From: Hybos culiciformis
Taxonomy: Eukaryota; Arthropoda; Insecta; Diptera; Hybotidae
Length of the DNA: 64,000 bases
NCBI GenBank assembly: GCA_964007475.1
Contig: OZ023275.1
Span: forward strand, 31,625,619 to 31,689,618
Reading direction: 5' to 3'
Below, one piece after another: positions 24,782-36,390 of this stretch. The notes under the pieces were generated by a model. The model did no database searches. It was not told the DNA's origin and saw nothing but the letters and a program-made list of their open reading frames with translations. How positions within the stretch are numbered: position 1 is the first letter of the stretch; every line of letters starts with the position of its first letter. A program made the translations under genes and the position numbers.

Positions 24782-25977
24782 ATGATACGAATTACGTTAA
24801 TTACAGTTTTATTATTAATAAATGTTGTAAAATGTGATGAAGGTAATTATGTTATTTTTAAATATTGTTCTAAGATTATTTCATTTTTCAATATAAGTTT
24901 ATTAAAAATTGAATACTTTTTCTTTACACATTGCTTTATTTTAATCAATTCTGTTTTAATTTGTTTAAAAGTCCTATTTAAAATTAATTTTCAGAACTAA
25001 CACATGAACAATTAATAAAAAGAATTGGTGAGAAAAATTATGTAAATGGTGGAAACGATGAATTTCATGACAATTCCAGGTCGGATGATTCAAGACATTT
25101 TCTAAGAAGAAAATTTCTTATGTTAAAAAATCTGTGGGATAATAGAAATGCTTCAAATACAACGGCAGTTAGCAATATTCAATCAATACCGCAAGCTGCA
25201 AATTATAATTTTTCTACTATTCCAACATTCACAGCGATAGTAACACTTCCTGCTTCTGATTCAGATGATGAATATGAGTCTACAAATCCTGTTCTACTTG
25301 AAAAAGAAGATAATATTAATACTGGAACGCCTACAGGTACAGCAACTGGAACTGGTACAATAACAGCACAACCAGCAGATTTTGTCCCAGGTGATCTGTC
25401 TGATGATGAATTAATACAATTAAAAAATAGTAATGATTCAGGTAATCATATACAAATAACATCATATGGCTCGTTAGCTAAAAGCAAAAAAGATATATCA
25501 ACTAAACGAGAAAATCAAGAGTCGGTCGAAATAATAGAAGAAAATAATTTTGATGATGTTGTGGCTGATGAAGATTACATTAATAATTTTGAGCAGGACA
25601 GTAACAATGAAAACTACATTAAGGGAGAACAATCTGACTACGAAATACAACAGTACAATAAACAGCAAATGCTACAAAAACAATTCATTCAACAAGAAAT
25701 TCAAGAACAATTATATTTATTGCGTCAGCAGAAGGAGGAAAAGAAAAAAAGGAAAAAGAAAAAGAAGAACAAACCAAATACTGGAATTGCCTATTATGCT
25801 AAATACTTACCGCAGAATTTAAGGAAACTAATTCAAAATCGACCCAATATTTCTTCTAGAACGAGTGAAAAAATTGAAAAAGAGGAAAATCCTGTTTCAC
25901 GAAGTGTCAATGGTAATTTGCTAAGAAATCCCATTGTAAAGATAAATGGTCAGACATTTTTAGTTGTGACTATTTAA
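24782..25977 (+). CDS. Secreted acidic protein with Gln-rich helix and Lys run (cluster gene 7)
   Basis: Exons 24782-24842 and 24995-25977 join in phase 1 and give 347 aa. Exon 1 is a signal peptide (hydrophobic LITVLLLINVV, likely cut near KC/DE). The mature protein has SRHFLRRKF, echoing the RIFRR motif of its neighbours, then Thr-rich stretches (GTPTGTATGTGT), acidic segments, a Gln/Leu/Glu helix (about 235-265), a Lys-rich run (KKKRKKKKKNK, about 265-280) and a non-basic C terminus ending FLVVTI. The stop codon ends 8 bp before the 10.4-kb transposon, so the native 3' UTR has been displaced to beyond 36390. A usable AATAAA inside the transposon end lies at 26072-26077. Function unknown. 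Confidence 0.8.
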
Positions 25978-26606
25978 AAAAAGCTCACCGAAAAAAAAAT
26001 ATGTCTTTTTCTAGGTTAAAACAACAAATTTTTTGTCAATTTCCGGCCGACAAAAATAGTTCCATTAAATCAATAAAATGATAAAAAAAATTTTATCAAA
26101 AATTTTCAAACAACAAATTTTGTTAATTGAACTAAAATGGTATCAAACCAATTAATTCATGTTATCAAATTAACAAAATGACTTTGATATATTGACAAAA
26201 AAATTTCATATATTGATCAAAACTAATTTTGTCGATCTGAAAAACAACATGTTAGTATTAATAACCATTTTTTGTTAATTTCATAAAATAATCTTTGTTA
26301 AGCTTATGCAATATATTATTAAATCGAAGAACTCAATTTGTTATGGTAATAAAAAACTATTATTGTTTGGATTGAATTAATTTGTCAAATTAAAGAGAAT
26401 ATTATTGTTAAATTAATAAAATTTTTTTTGTACGTTCAATTAATTTGCAAACCTACTTTTTGCAAATTTTTTGATTTACTCCTGAAAAAAACGAATGAAA
26501 ATACATGATTTCCAATATAAAATTTATTATTTACGTTTATTAAGAACACTTTTGTTAATTTGATATTAATATTAATTTAATTAAAACAAAATTTACATCA
26601 ACTGCC

Positions 26607-29600
26607 TTAGTTTAATTCTGAAATTATTTGACCTAAAATAGGGAATTTTTTTTCTACCTTAAGATTAATTTTAAAAAAATATTTTTGAATAAAATACCAA
26701 AATAATTCACTTTCAGGAGGATATTCTAAATCGAATATAAAAAATAGTTTAAAACAACATTCTAAGCCTTTGATAAAATCAAAAAATTTATATTTGACAC
26801 CATCAAAATATACTAAAATGTCTATAGGATCGATGAGAGATCCTTCTATTAATAATATAGGTTGCACTGCAACTCCTTTTCCCAATTTTCTGGTCAATTT
26901 GTCCTGTACTTCCGAAACGGTTGCTCCAACTAATAGAAATGAACTCTGTGAATCTTGAATGGAATATTTAATAAGTTGTTTCTTGTCCATTTTTGAATCT
27001 TTCACAAATTTTTTGCCTGTTGGTACAAAAACTGCATGTAACAAATAAAAAATAGATGCATTTTTTCCGTCTAAAATAGAAGAAAAAAAATAGAACTATT
27101 AGAAAAAAATATTTTCATAGAATTAAAAATCTATATTTAGCTATATGTATATTAATTGAAAAAAGTGCAGAGATTATATCACATACTAGAATTTGAGTTA
27201 TTTATTTAGTCAAGCGTCAAGAACACATCTTATTATTCTAATTGAAATAAAAAGTAAACACCGGAATTTATTTTAATTTAAATATTCGAACGTTTCTCCT
27301 TTTCGGTCAAAAAACAAAACAAAACCACATGTCGAATATGTAAAAAATAATTTAAAAAGTTACCTCATACGTGAAACCTTTTAATTGATTTTGTACACAA
27401 TTAAAATGAATAAAAAAAGATGGAATATATTTTTTAGTTTTTGTACAAAAAAAAAAGTGGAAAAAGACATGTAAACAGGCATACGATTAAAAAAATTAAA
27501 TATTAAAAAGAGATATTTAAATAAAATAAAAATATTCAGATATTGAAGTATTACTTACTATCCGATATAGAATCCTCCTTTTCAATTGTTCTCAAAATTT
27601 GTAGTGCGGCTGTATCTTTTAGTCTGCTATTGAAAATGCCCATTATTTTAAGTTTGAACGGCTCCAACGAACTGTTTATGTCCCCAGAGTTTTCAAATAG
27701 TAAATTAAAATCCATATCAACCTTAAAAAAAACAAAATTTAGAAAAACGGTCCAGAAAATGTAAGCATTTTAGACCCAGCCCCAAATCGTGGGCAAAACC
27801 GGGAGCTTAAAAGTTCCGTTATATAGATTTATAATAATCTTACGGGATTATGAAATTATAAGAGTCCAATCAACTGTTGTTTTTATGTAAGAATATATTA
27901 TAAGAATTGAACGAATGCAAACTTTCAATTAACTTACTCACTTCTCCGAACCGATTATTTGAAATTCTCATATTTTTACTAACAATTTTAAATTTTGATA
28001 GTTTTAATTTGAAGTCAGTTCACGTTTATGTAATATTGTAGTGTCAAATACTGTGGAAATACATGTCTGTGCAAAATTTTAGAAAATTCATCAGTTGCAA
28101 GATTTGAAACAAAGTTTTTGTTAAAAATAAAATCGTGTAAAAAAAAAAATATCTATAAAAATAATTAATTAATTATTATTAAAAACTTACTAGTTTATAT
28201 CCCATAGGCTGCTTATATTGTGGCCAATCAGAAAAAATTTGCTGTGTTGAATTACTTTGTTTGATTACATTTAATCGATATCTTCTAGTTGCTAGCCAGT
28301 GATTTTCCAACTCAGCCCAAGAATATACCAATGATTTAATAATATTTAATCTTTCTTCTACATTGTCCTCTGGTTCTAAAAAGACAAAAAAAATTTTATG
28401 GTTAAAATTTATTTTTTTTTAAATAATAACAATTAATGAATAATATGTACCAAAATTTATTGTATTACTCAGTTTAGAGAATTTTTGTGGAATTTCTTCA
28501 AGATTACACTTAGATTTTCGTTTTTCTGATTGTTGTTGCAAACCAATACGACGTAAAGTTCGTTCATCGTTAAAAAATTTGGCATATAATTTTCCTTTCG
28601 GTGCTCTGCCTTCAATTTGCATAAAATATGTTTCCTGAAAATTAATTTTAGATAACTATTTAACAGTACATGGTACTAAAGTTATAATTTGGAAAACTCA
28701 CCACCAGTTCCGTTGGAAATATTGTTACAATTTTTTCCGCTAAAGTTTTTGCCAATTTAGTTGTCATTTTTAAATTATGTGTTCGAATACTGTCTACAAC
28801 AATCTGTGTTAATTTACTACGAACATCTTCATTTAGTGAATTTTTACTTTGATAATACTCAAGAATACTTTTTCCAACACTAGATTGCCTTAAAATTGTT
28901 CTCAAATTTAGATTTTTTGGAGTGATACCACTTGGGCCAAATGATTCCACATCTTTTCCACTTTCATCTAACGGATAATGTAGAGAATCAAACTGCAATT
29001 GAGTATTGTTATTTTGCCTCCAATTTCGAAGAAGATTTTCAAATTTAAATTGAACTCCAATTTGAAAAGATTTTGTTAAATCGTTTAAAAACTTTGTAGA
29101 AATCGTTTTCAGTGTCTCCACGCTGATCCACTCATCTAAAATGAATTGAATAGTTTAATAACTATGATATTAAAATACATTATATTTTATATAATAAAGG
29201 AATACATTAATGTAGAAAATAATAAACATGTTGGTTGAATATCGTTAGAATCAGATTTTTCAATGATTTATGTGTAGTTCATAATAATAAATAAAGTCAA
29301 ATCATTCGTTTGGATAAATTTAAGGCTAGGCTCAATATAATTAAATCAACTATGAAACTTCTGATTATTTATTATTTTATATGAAAGCTAAAGTTTTTCT
29401 CTTATTCGAATGAGATAAAAGAAATAATAATAATAAGACAAAAAAAACACCATTAACAATAATTATTTTTAAACTTACCAACAAACTTCTCGTACAATAT
29501 AATCATATTCCATGATTCAAGAAGATTTTTCAATTCTTGTTTTTCCTCAACGGACATGTGCATTTTCATAGTTTCATTCGAAGTTGTTTGAGACGCAATA

Positions 29601-29734
29601 TAATAAATTTCTTGTCCACTCGATGGCAATGATATATTTTGGTTAATGTCAACATTTTCAAATTGATCAAAGCATGGTGCTTTTGATCTAGAACAATCTT
29701 CTTCGATAATATCATAATTTAAGCCTGTGTTCAT
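26607..29734 (-). CDS. SAM-domain companion protein of the transposon, six exons
   Basis: Minus-strand exons 29734-29479, 29135-28702, 28634-28451, 28375-28191, 27721-27559 and 27070-26607 all have GT-AG borders and compatible phases. Together they give an uninterrupted 561-aa protein. Residues about 70-105 (ELKNLLESWNM, YEKFVDEWISVETLKT) look like a SAM domain built across the first intron. Further on are GRAPKGKLY and a Trp-rich helical segment (SWAELENHWLATRRY). This arrangement resembles the SAM domain-containing protein 3-like genes common in fish genomes. From memory, those accompany C2H2/transposase genes. It lies 0.67 kb downstream of the transposase on the same strand. SAM domains bind proteins or RNA, so a role as second transposition protein is plausible but unproven. 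Confidence 0.72.
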
Positions 29735-30399
29735 TATGAATACTTATTTTCTTCTTTCTACAGTTTTTCTCAATTAATCTTCTTAATTAATACAATGCGC
29801 TTATTCTAATATAATATTATATTATTTTATAAACTAACAATTTTATCTTTTAAACGTTCATTTGATCAACAAAAAAGAGCATAATCCATAATTGAATAAT
29901 TACAAAAAATATATATATATATTTTTGAGTAATTCCAAAGAATTTATAAAAAATATATTTTCAAAATAATACTTAAGAGTTCTGAGTTTTTTCCCTATTT
30001 TAAATACATTTTCAAAAAACAACAAAAAGCATAAATAGAATCTTCGAAGTTGGTGTATCCGAGTCATATAAATTTTGTTCAAAACTTGCCCAGATTTCGT
30101 AAATTTTATATTTTGCTCATTAAGAGAGTATGTTTCACAAATTTTTTCTAATATAAAAACAATTATTTTAAATAAAAATAGGACATAAAATTTTTAAAAA
30201 AGTTACCTATCTAAATCTCTAAATGAAAAAAATATAAAATTTACGAAAGTTGAACAAAACACATATAAAAATTTGAATATGCGAACTTCAATGACTGTAT
30301 CTCATTGTTTTTTTTAAGCTTACTGGTATCAATTTGGTACTATGTAAATTTCAATTGTTGAATTATGCTCTTTTTTTCATACTTTACAATAGTAAATTT

Positions 30400-32808
30400 T
30401 TAGAAATATTCTTTTAAACGAAGCATTAAACTTCCATTAGCTATTTTGTTTAAGTTTAATGGAGGTCCAGAAAAATCTCTTAGGTTACTAATAATAGGAT
30501 TTCTTAAAACGACACTTGGGTCGATTTCATACGCTTCATAATGTTTATTGAATCCTATTATTTCAACTTCTTTTAACAATAAACAAATATTATTTCTAAC
30601 TATAATAATTTCAAGTATTTCAAATAATCTTAATTTTTCATTTTGAAATTTAGTTACAAATAGGTTTTGCTTGTAAACTGTACCCAAGAATTCAACTTCT
30701 GAATAAGACTCATAATTAAAGTTGTTTAAATGTGTTTTTAAAAAATTTTCTTCTGTAGTTCGAATTAAATGTATTTTTTTTTTTACAATAGATACAGCAT
30801 TAGGAGATTGTAAGATCTTAACAAATTTGTACTGAAATTTTTTAGCTAAAGTCAGCGGTATGTTTTTTCTTGATGATGTTACATGTGCATAAGTCTTAAA
30901 TTCTTTGTGTTTGGCCTCGAACCTAAAACACCAGAAATGTTTAGGGGGACCCGACAACTCAATAATACGAGGATAATGCAACAAGTTATGATGTTTGGGT
31001 TTTAACGTATCATGAAATAAAGTTATATAATCTTCGTGATGAATTTTTATTAGATATTTTAACATATTGATGTTTTCAGACGTGAAATGTGAAGACAACA
31101 GTAAATCTATTATTTTTATTAAATTTAAAAGAAAAAGCCAAACCCTATCATCATCCGGAACTAAATCACCAACCATCAAAGGAAAAAAGTGAACAAAGCA
31201 CATCATTTCTCGAGCTGACATCTTCAATCTAAATTTATTAACGTGTTCTATTTTAATTGTTTGTGATAAATTTCCTATTTCAATTGTTCCATAATCAAAT
31301 GATTTTTTTCTGGAATTTAAAGTTTCTAACGAAAATATTTTAGAATTTATAAAATAAATTATAACCTGGCAAAGATCATAATGGCATACGCCCTCAAAAA
31401 GGTCGTGCATAATATCAACTGAATAATTTTTAACGACGTGGAATGTCCCAATTTGGTTTAGTATAGAGTTATTATATATACCTGTTTGTGAAAAGTCTTT
31501 TTTTTCAACATCTTTATTGTAATTGTCGATAGTCCTTAAAAGATTAATGTTTTCAACGCATTCTTTTTTAGTATCATTTTTACACATTTTGCAAAATCTG
31601 CAAAAGAAATTAGCGGAAAAAGATTTACTAAATTCAAGAAAACTATTTACCCCAGCATTATCTCCTAATATAAGACTTAATACAAAATGTACCTTTATGT
31701 ACCCATTTTCGGTGCACATAAAAATGCCTTCATTTTCTAACATGTTAAATTCATCGATTAAGCATTTGAAAGTTTTATCATTACCAAAAGATTTTACATC
31801 AGTAGCTTTTATAAATGCTGCCACACCAATATTTTCCAATTTTGATATATTTTTTGTAGTTGGAAAAATGTAATATATCGCGGTTATGGAATCAGAACCT
31901 GCATGTGATCCGAGCGGATTGTTTATTTCAAAATCGTCAATATATATCCAATAAGGTATAGCATTTTTTGCACCGCAAGAAATTTTTTTTTCTTTCCATA
32001 ACTTTCCGTTGACGAAATGTGTAATATTTGTAGAATTGCATTTACGAAGTAAATTTAGCGATTTCTCTAACTCCCCATTCCTTTCAAAAAATTTTTTAAA
32101 CTGAAATTCTAGAGGAAGTATAACACCTGTGGTTAAGCACTCATCGTATTGAGCTTCTCCTTTTACGTATTTAATATTTATTTCACTGTTAATTGTAAAT
32201 TGTCGAATATCAGATATGTACTCGTTATTTTTCAAAAATTTTAATAAAAGATGCTCAGTTGCAAAACTTCCAAATGGTTCATAAAATAGTTTTCTTATCT
32301 CTTTAAATTTTGATACTTGATCAGAGTTTGTCATATTTTCTAGTATAGTACAAAAAAAATTTGTTATTGGCTGTATCAAGTTTTGGGAAACTTTATCTTG
32401 AATATCGAAAACATTTTTCCTTGTTAAATTATTATGATTATGAAGTTGAATGCAAAGTTCTAAAGAATTGTTCTGAAGAATAGATTTTATCTCCGTAACA
32501 TCCAAAGTTTCAAGTGTAACGTCATTGAAATCTTTTTTTATTTCAGAAATTGTTAAGTCAATCTTTTCGATATCATTTTCTTCAAGTTCAAATTTTTTAT
32601 ATACTATTTCAGTTTCCTGAACAAAATTTTTAAATTGTTTATGTCTTCTAAGATGTTTTTTAAACGAGTCCAAAGTTGAAAACGATTGGGTACAGTTACT
32701 TTCACAGCATTCATAAATACTATTAGAATTCAGATAATGAATTCTTTTAAAATGAAATGTCAATAACAACAAACTTTCATATTTCGAACCACACAAAAAG
32801 CACTTCAT
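30400..32808 (-). CDS. C2H2 zinc-finger transposase-like protein, 802 aa
   Basis: A single open exon on the minus strand. Two N-terminal C2H2 fingers are visible: CFLCGSKY...H...H (residues 3-24) and CCESNC...H...H (about 34-58). The middle and C-terminal parts carry motifs typical of a family of animal transposase-derived proteins: YIDDFEINNPLGSHAG (about 290), VDIMHDLFEGVCHYDL (about 465) and FRFEAKHKEFK (about 635). The Asp of YIDD, the Asp of IMHD and the Glu of FEAKH are candidates for a DDE catalytic triad. The reading frame is intact. The start at 32808 precedes the first finger directly, but the frame stays open a little upstream (RYSFKLILI), so a further 5' exon (for example 36078-35959) is possible. 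It probably binds the transposon ends and moves the element. Confidence 0.78.
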   Translation of the reverse strand: MKCFLCGSKYESLLLLTFHFKRIHYLNSNSIYECCESNCTQSFSTLDSFKKHLRRHKQFKNFVQETEIVYKKFELEENDIEKIDLTISEIKKDFNDVTLETLDVTEIKSILQNNSLELCIQLHNHNNLTRKNVFDIQDKVSQNLIQPITNFFCTILENMTNSDQVSKFKEIRKLFYEPFGSFATEHLLLKFLKNNEYISDIRQFTINSEINIKYVKGEAQYDECLTTGVILPLEFQFKKFFERNGELEKSLNLLRKCNSTNITHFVNGKLWKEKKISCGAKNAIPYWIYIDDFEINNPLGSHAGSDSITAIYYIFPTTKNISKLENIGVAAFIKATDVKSFGNDKTFKCLIDEFNMLENEGIFMCTENGYIKVHFVLSLILGDNAGVNSFLEFSKSFSANFFCRFCKMCKNDTKKECVENINLLRTIDNYNKDVEKKDFSQTGIYNNSILNQIGTFHVVKNYSVDIMHDLFEGVCHYDLCQVIIYFINSKIFSLETLNSRKKSFDYGTIEIGNLSQTIKIEHVNKFRLKMSAREMMCFVHFFPLMVGDLVPDDDRVWLFLLNLIKIIDLLLSSHFTSENINMLKYLIKIHHEDYITLFHDTLKPKHHNLLHYPRIIELSGPPKHFWCFRFEAKHKEFKTYAHVTSSRKNIPLTLAKKFQYKFVKILQSPNAVSIVKKKIHLIRTTEENFLKTHLNNFNYESYSEVEFLGTVYKQNLFVTKFQNEKLRLFEILEIIIVRNNICLLLKEVEIIGFNKHYEAYEIDPSVVLRNPIISNLRDFSGPPLNLNKIANGSLMLRLKEYF

Positions 32809-33082
32809 TATTAAAATTAGCTTAAAACTATACCTACGAGTGTATTAATTTAATCTTTTATATTATAATATTGATGCACGTTGAAAACGATTATAATTAT
32901 TATTATGATGAATGACTAAAATAAAAAAAAAAATTGTTAATATATAAAATTTTTCATCAATCAGTTATAAATTAATGCTTTGATAATGCTCTACAAATTT
33001 CAAGTAACCACGTTATAATGAGAAAGGTACGCGATTGTCGAGTACAATACCTTTTATACTGATTACTGAATAATTTTTTCAA

Positions 33083-33914
33083 CACTAAACTTTGAAACCC
33101 TTCTGAAGTACTCGACCGGTCATAAATATAGATAAAATTCGATGATTGGAAACTAAATAATGTTGAAGCCAGAGTAAAGCTGCTGACAGATTTCGGCGAA
33201 CACTTAGTAAATATTTAATAGGTAGTTCTATCCATATTAATTGTCTTCAGTTTTAATAGCTCCTACTCCGAATTCCTCTGTTTCAACCTTATTTAGGTTG
33301 CAATCGTCGAATTTTATAAATATTTAGGCTAAAGTGCAGATGACGTGAACCACTCAGAATGGTCTGAAACTTGGTGGGGGGGTAAAGGCGGTGGCCAAAC
33401 CCCCAAAACTGAAATCAGTTCTTAGGGCTCGGGCCCCGTTTCGGAGATAGGGCCCCCCAAAGTTTTCATACATTTTATATGGGCAAATTTTTTTTTTGCT
33501 CGAGTTGCCCCATTTTTTTGTAGAGAGTATAGGGGTATCCCGGAACGAGAGGGGGAGAGGCGGCTGGCGGGCGGTCTGGTGGTTGGTCAGTGAGATTTGC
33601 GGCGCCAACCACCAGACCGCCCGCCCGCCGCCTCCCACCCCCTCTCGTTCTGGGATACCCCCTTTATCATTTTCCAAAAAATGGGGCAAATCGGGCACAA
33701 AAAAAAATTTCCATACAAAAATGTATGAAAACTTTGGGGCGCCCTATCTCCGAAACAGGGCCCGAGCCCCAAGAACTGATTTCAGTTTTGGGGGTTTGGG
33801 CACCTCTACCCTCCCACCAAGTTTCAGCCCATTCTGAGTGGTTCACGTCATCTGCACTTACGCCAATATTTATAACCGGTTGAATACGTCAGAAAAATTT
33901 CAAAGTTTAGTTAG
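33083..33914. mobile_element. GC-rich foldback element with 255-bp hairpin arms
   Basis: The core arms 33332-33586 and 33605-33859 are inverted copies of each other (roughly 90 percent by eye), separated by 18 bp. They are strikingly GC-rich against the AT-rich surroundings. Outer inverted segments (33083-33127 and about 33873-33914: ACTAAACTTTGAAA, ACCGGT, ATAAATAT) extend the structure. The left arm is interrupted by a separate insert at 33130-33315. The overlapping open frames on both strands here are mirror artefacts of the palindrome. No target duplication was identified. Confidence 0.85.
33130..33315. mobile_element. Nested 186-bp inverted-repeat insert with 8-bp flanking repeat
   Basis: It lies inside the left arm of the foldback. 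ATAAATAT flanks both sides (33122-33129 and 33316-33323), while the right arm has a single copy. Its own ends are inverted: ATAAAATTCGATGATTGGAA against the complement of the right end, ATAAAATTCGACGATTGCAA. It is a tiny MITE younger than the foldback. Confidence 0.75.
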
Positions 33915-34402
33915 ACAAATACCAACCGACCATAATTTGCTTTTGGTCTTGTCCTTGAAGTGGCATAATTAGGTTACCGAAACTCGTGGCGACCAGAAAA
34001 GTTCAGATTTTGGAGAACTTTTTGATTTCACGGAATTTCAATCCTAAAAAAACTGCCGTACTTGTGAAATGATTGAAATTCCGTGCAATAATAAATCAAT
34101 GTTTTCCAAAATGCTGGGGATCTTGTCACCACACAAACAAAACCGAAAAAGTTTAAGATAAAAAAGTTTACTTACCCGAAAACTGCCTGATGACTTGATG
34201 TTTATTTTTATTCAAAGAAATTAAAGCAGCTTAAATTTTTAATTTCAATCTTTAATTGAAAAAAATGAAATAAATGTTTTTATTTAAATATTTTAAATAT
34301 TTATATTTTAAATATTTATATTTTAAATATTTATGTTTTTTAACTTTAAAAACAAAAGACGAAAAGACCTGTACACATTCGCGTTAAAAAAAAATGCGCT
34401 AG

Positions 34403-34904
34403 CAGTGATGCCAGAAGTCAAGATTTTTCTTGTTTTCCAGATGTTTTGTTTCTTGTTTTCCAGATGTTTATCAAAAATTTTAAAATCAAGATTTTTCAGC
34501 TATTTTTCAATTCCCTTATAAAAAACCTTATAATTCAAGATATTTGAAAGCAAATCAATATTTTTGTTTTCAATTTCCATAAAAATATTTCAAAATTAGA
34601 ATTATAAGAATATTTTAGGGAATGAAAAATTGATCTTTTTTTAAAGTTGTGATTTGAAATGCGCCGATTGCGTGAAATGCGTGATTACCGTGCCATCACA
34701 TCATCATGTGATTATTTGACTGACATTATTTTAACCAAAAAATCAATTTTGTTTGGAATAATTTACTTTTTACGGTTATTACTTTATCATAAATTGATCA
34801 AGATTTTGAAAATTGGCATAATTTTTTTTTTTTCTTCAAAAATCTTGGTTTCAAGACATTTTTTGCTAAATTTTCAAGATATTTTTTTTTACCTGGCATC
34901 ACTT
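34403..34904. mobile_element. hAT-type MITE inside the transposon
   Basis: The left end CAGTGATGCCAG and the complemented right end AAGTGATGCCAG match at 10 of 12 bases. TGCGCTAG (34395-34402) and TGTGCTAG (34905-34912) form a 7/8 target duplication. The interior has repeated TTTTCCAGATGTTT words and AAGATTTTTC in inverted pairs. There is no open frame of note; the frame at 34659-34925 runs across its end. Confidence 0.75.
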
Positions 34905-35958
34905 TGTGCTAGTAACAGGAATTGAAAAAAACGGCATTCTTAGTTGAGTTGATAAAATGTTTGTTACAATAACCAAATACTTTTTTCAAGAATTGTTTAA
35001 AAAACAAAATTTTTGTTAACTTTACAAAAAGAATAAATTTTTATCAATTTAATTAAATTGGTTTTGTCACTAAGATGAAATGTAACAAACGGAATGAATA
35101 TAATAAATCAGAGGTTTCCAATATATTTCAAACAAAATCTCAACATTTTTTTAATTTTGAAGGATTATCCAAAATTAAACATTTATGTTTCATCTTTAGA
35201 ATAGTATATTATGAAATATTTTTCCAAAATATAAAATACTAAAATACATTTTTTGGGGACCCTACCATATCAACGGAGGTGCCGGGATTTGATGATGAAT
35301 TTGTATAAACTTGACGAGATAATACGAAAATATTAATTTTTCATTTGTTGGGTATACCAAACGTAGTTTTTTTTCGATAAATTGTGCTCGAAGCGAGAAA
35401 TAAATAAGCCTTGAAGGTTCGCAGGAGGCGGCAGCTGTTTCTCATTATGCATAACAGCTTTTAAGACGAAACCTTAAATATGAAAACTTGTGATATCTTT
35501 AAAACTAAGCGAGATAGTGAAAAATTTTATTTTATTTTTTCCTTTTTTATCGTCGGGCTCTAGAAGATGACGGGATCGAATTGGAATTGGGGATAACAAC
35601 TTAATTTCCAGAATTGTTAAACTTTACATACTTTTAGATAAAGGGTTTAATATTTTCCGATAGGCACTTAAAACATATCTATTTCTACCATTTCTACTTC
35701 TTTCTCCTTGTTTCACATTAGCTTAATTCCAATAGACAATGGTTTCGAAATCTGATTTTATGCTTAAATTTTTTTATAGAAAAATCAAATGGTAAAACAT
35801 TTAATTTTTTGAGTGTCGATCTGATATAATAAATGCAAATAACTACATAACGTATGTATAGATAGATACATAATGCATCGTATACTAAACCTTTGCTTGA
35901 AATTTTTACTGCTTAGCAAATCAATTTGTATTTCCGTTTGATGTCGAAAACTACTCAC

Positions 35959-36078
35959 TTTACCACCCCTATCAAGTGCTAAAAGTGCTTTATTTAAATT
36001 GTGAACACGTGTAAAATATTTAAGTTTGCTACCAATTTTGGATGGAAAATTGATAGAATATTTAGTTGAATTGATCAT
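35959..36078 (-). CDS. Possible first exon of a transposon gene (40 codons)
   Basis: A minus-strand ATG at 36078 opens 40 codons of non-repetitive protein (starting MINSTKYSINFPSK, ending ALLALDRGGK) followed by a strong donor, AAA|GTGAGTAG. It lies about 310 bp inside the right transposon end and points toward the transposase. A phase-0 join to the open frame just upstream of 32808 would be possible, but the acceptor there (TTTTAAG) is weak. The open frame past the donor (to 35785) is probably intron. Confidence 0.35.
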
Positions 36079-36390
36079 TTTTATTTTATTTTTTTTCTAG
36101 TCAACAAAATTATTTTTGTTAAATAAACTATTGTTTGCAAACTGGTTTTATCATTATAACAAAATATTTTTTTTTACAATTCATGAAAATATTTGTTGGA
36201 TTAACAAAATAATGCAATAATTTTTTTTGTTAATTTAATAATTCGAAATTGTCAACCGTATAAATTTATTTTGTTAAGGTAACTTATTTTTAATCATCGT
36301 AACATAATTTGATAGAACTAACAAAAGTTGTTCTGTCAACACTCGACAAAAATATTTTTGTCAATCTTACTATAATTTTTTTTTTCGGTG

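Larger units (their letters stand above)
25986..36390. mobile_element. 10.4-kb two-gene DNA transposon, probably CACTA/CMC-like
   Basis: The ends are inverted: CACCGAAAAAAAAA at 25986 and its complement ending CGGTG at 36390. CT flanks both sides (25984-25985, 36391-36392), a possible 2-bp target duplication. About 400-600 bp inside each end is crowded with ACAAAAT, GACAAAAA and TTTTGTTAA words in both orientations, like the sub-terminal repeats of CACTA elements. Inside, on the minus strand, are an intact transposase-like gene (30400-32808) and an intact spliced SAM-domain gene (26607-29734). The CAC...GTG termini and the transposase motifs suggest the CACTA-Mirage-Chapaev group; that assignment is an inference. 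It carries nested smaller elements between the transposase and its right end. Intact coding sequence implies recent activity. Confidence 0.8.

Noticed and set aside
31523..31873. 116-residue plus-strand frame
   Set aside because: Antisense of the transposase-like gene, with no features of its own.
33354..33883. Overlapping Arg/Pro-rich frames on both strands
   Set aside because: They lie in the two arms of a hairpin and are mirror copies of one another; GC-rich palindrome, not genes.
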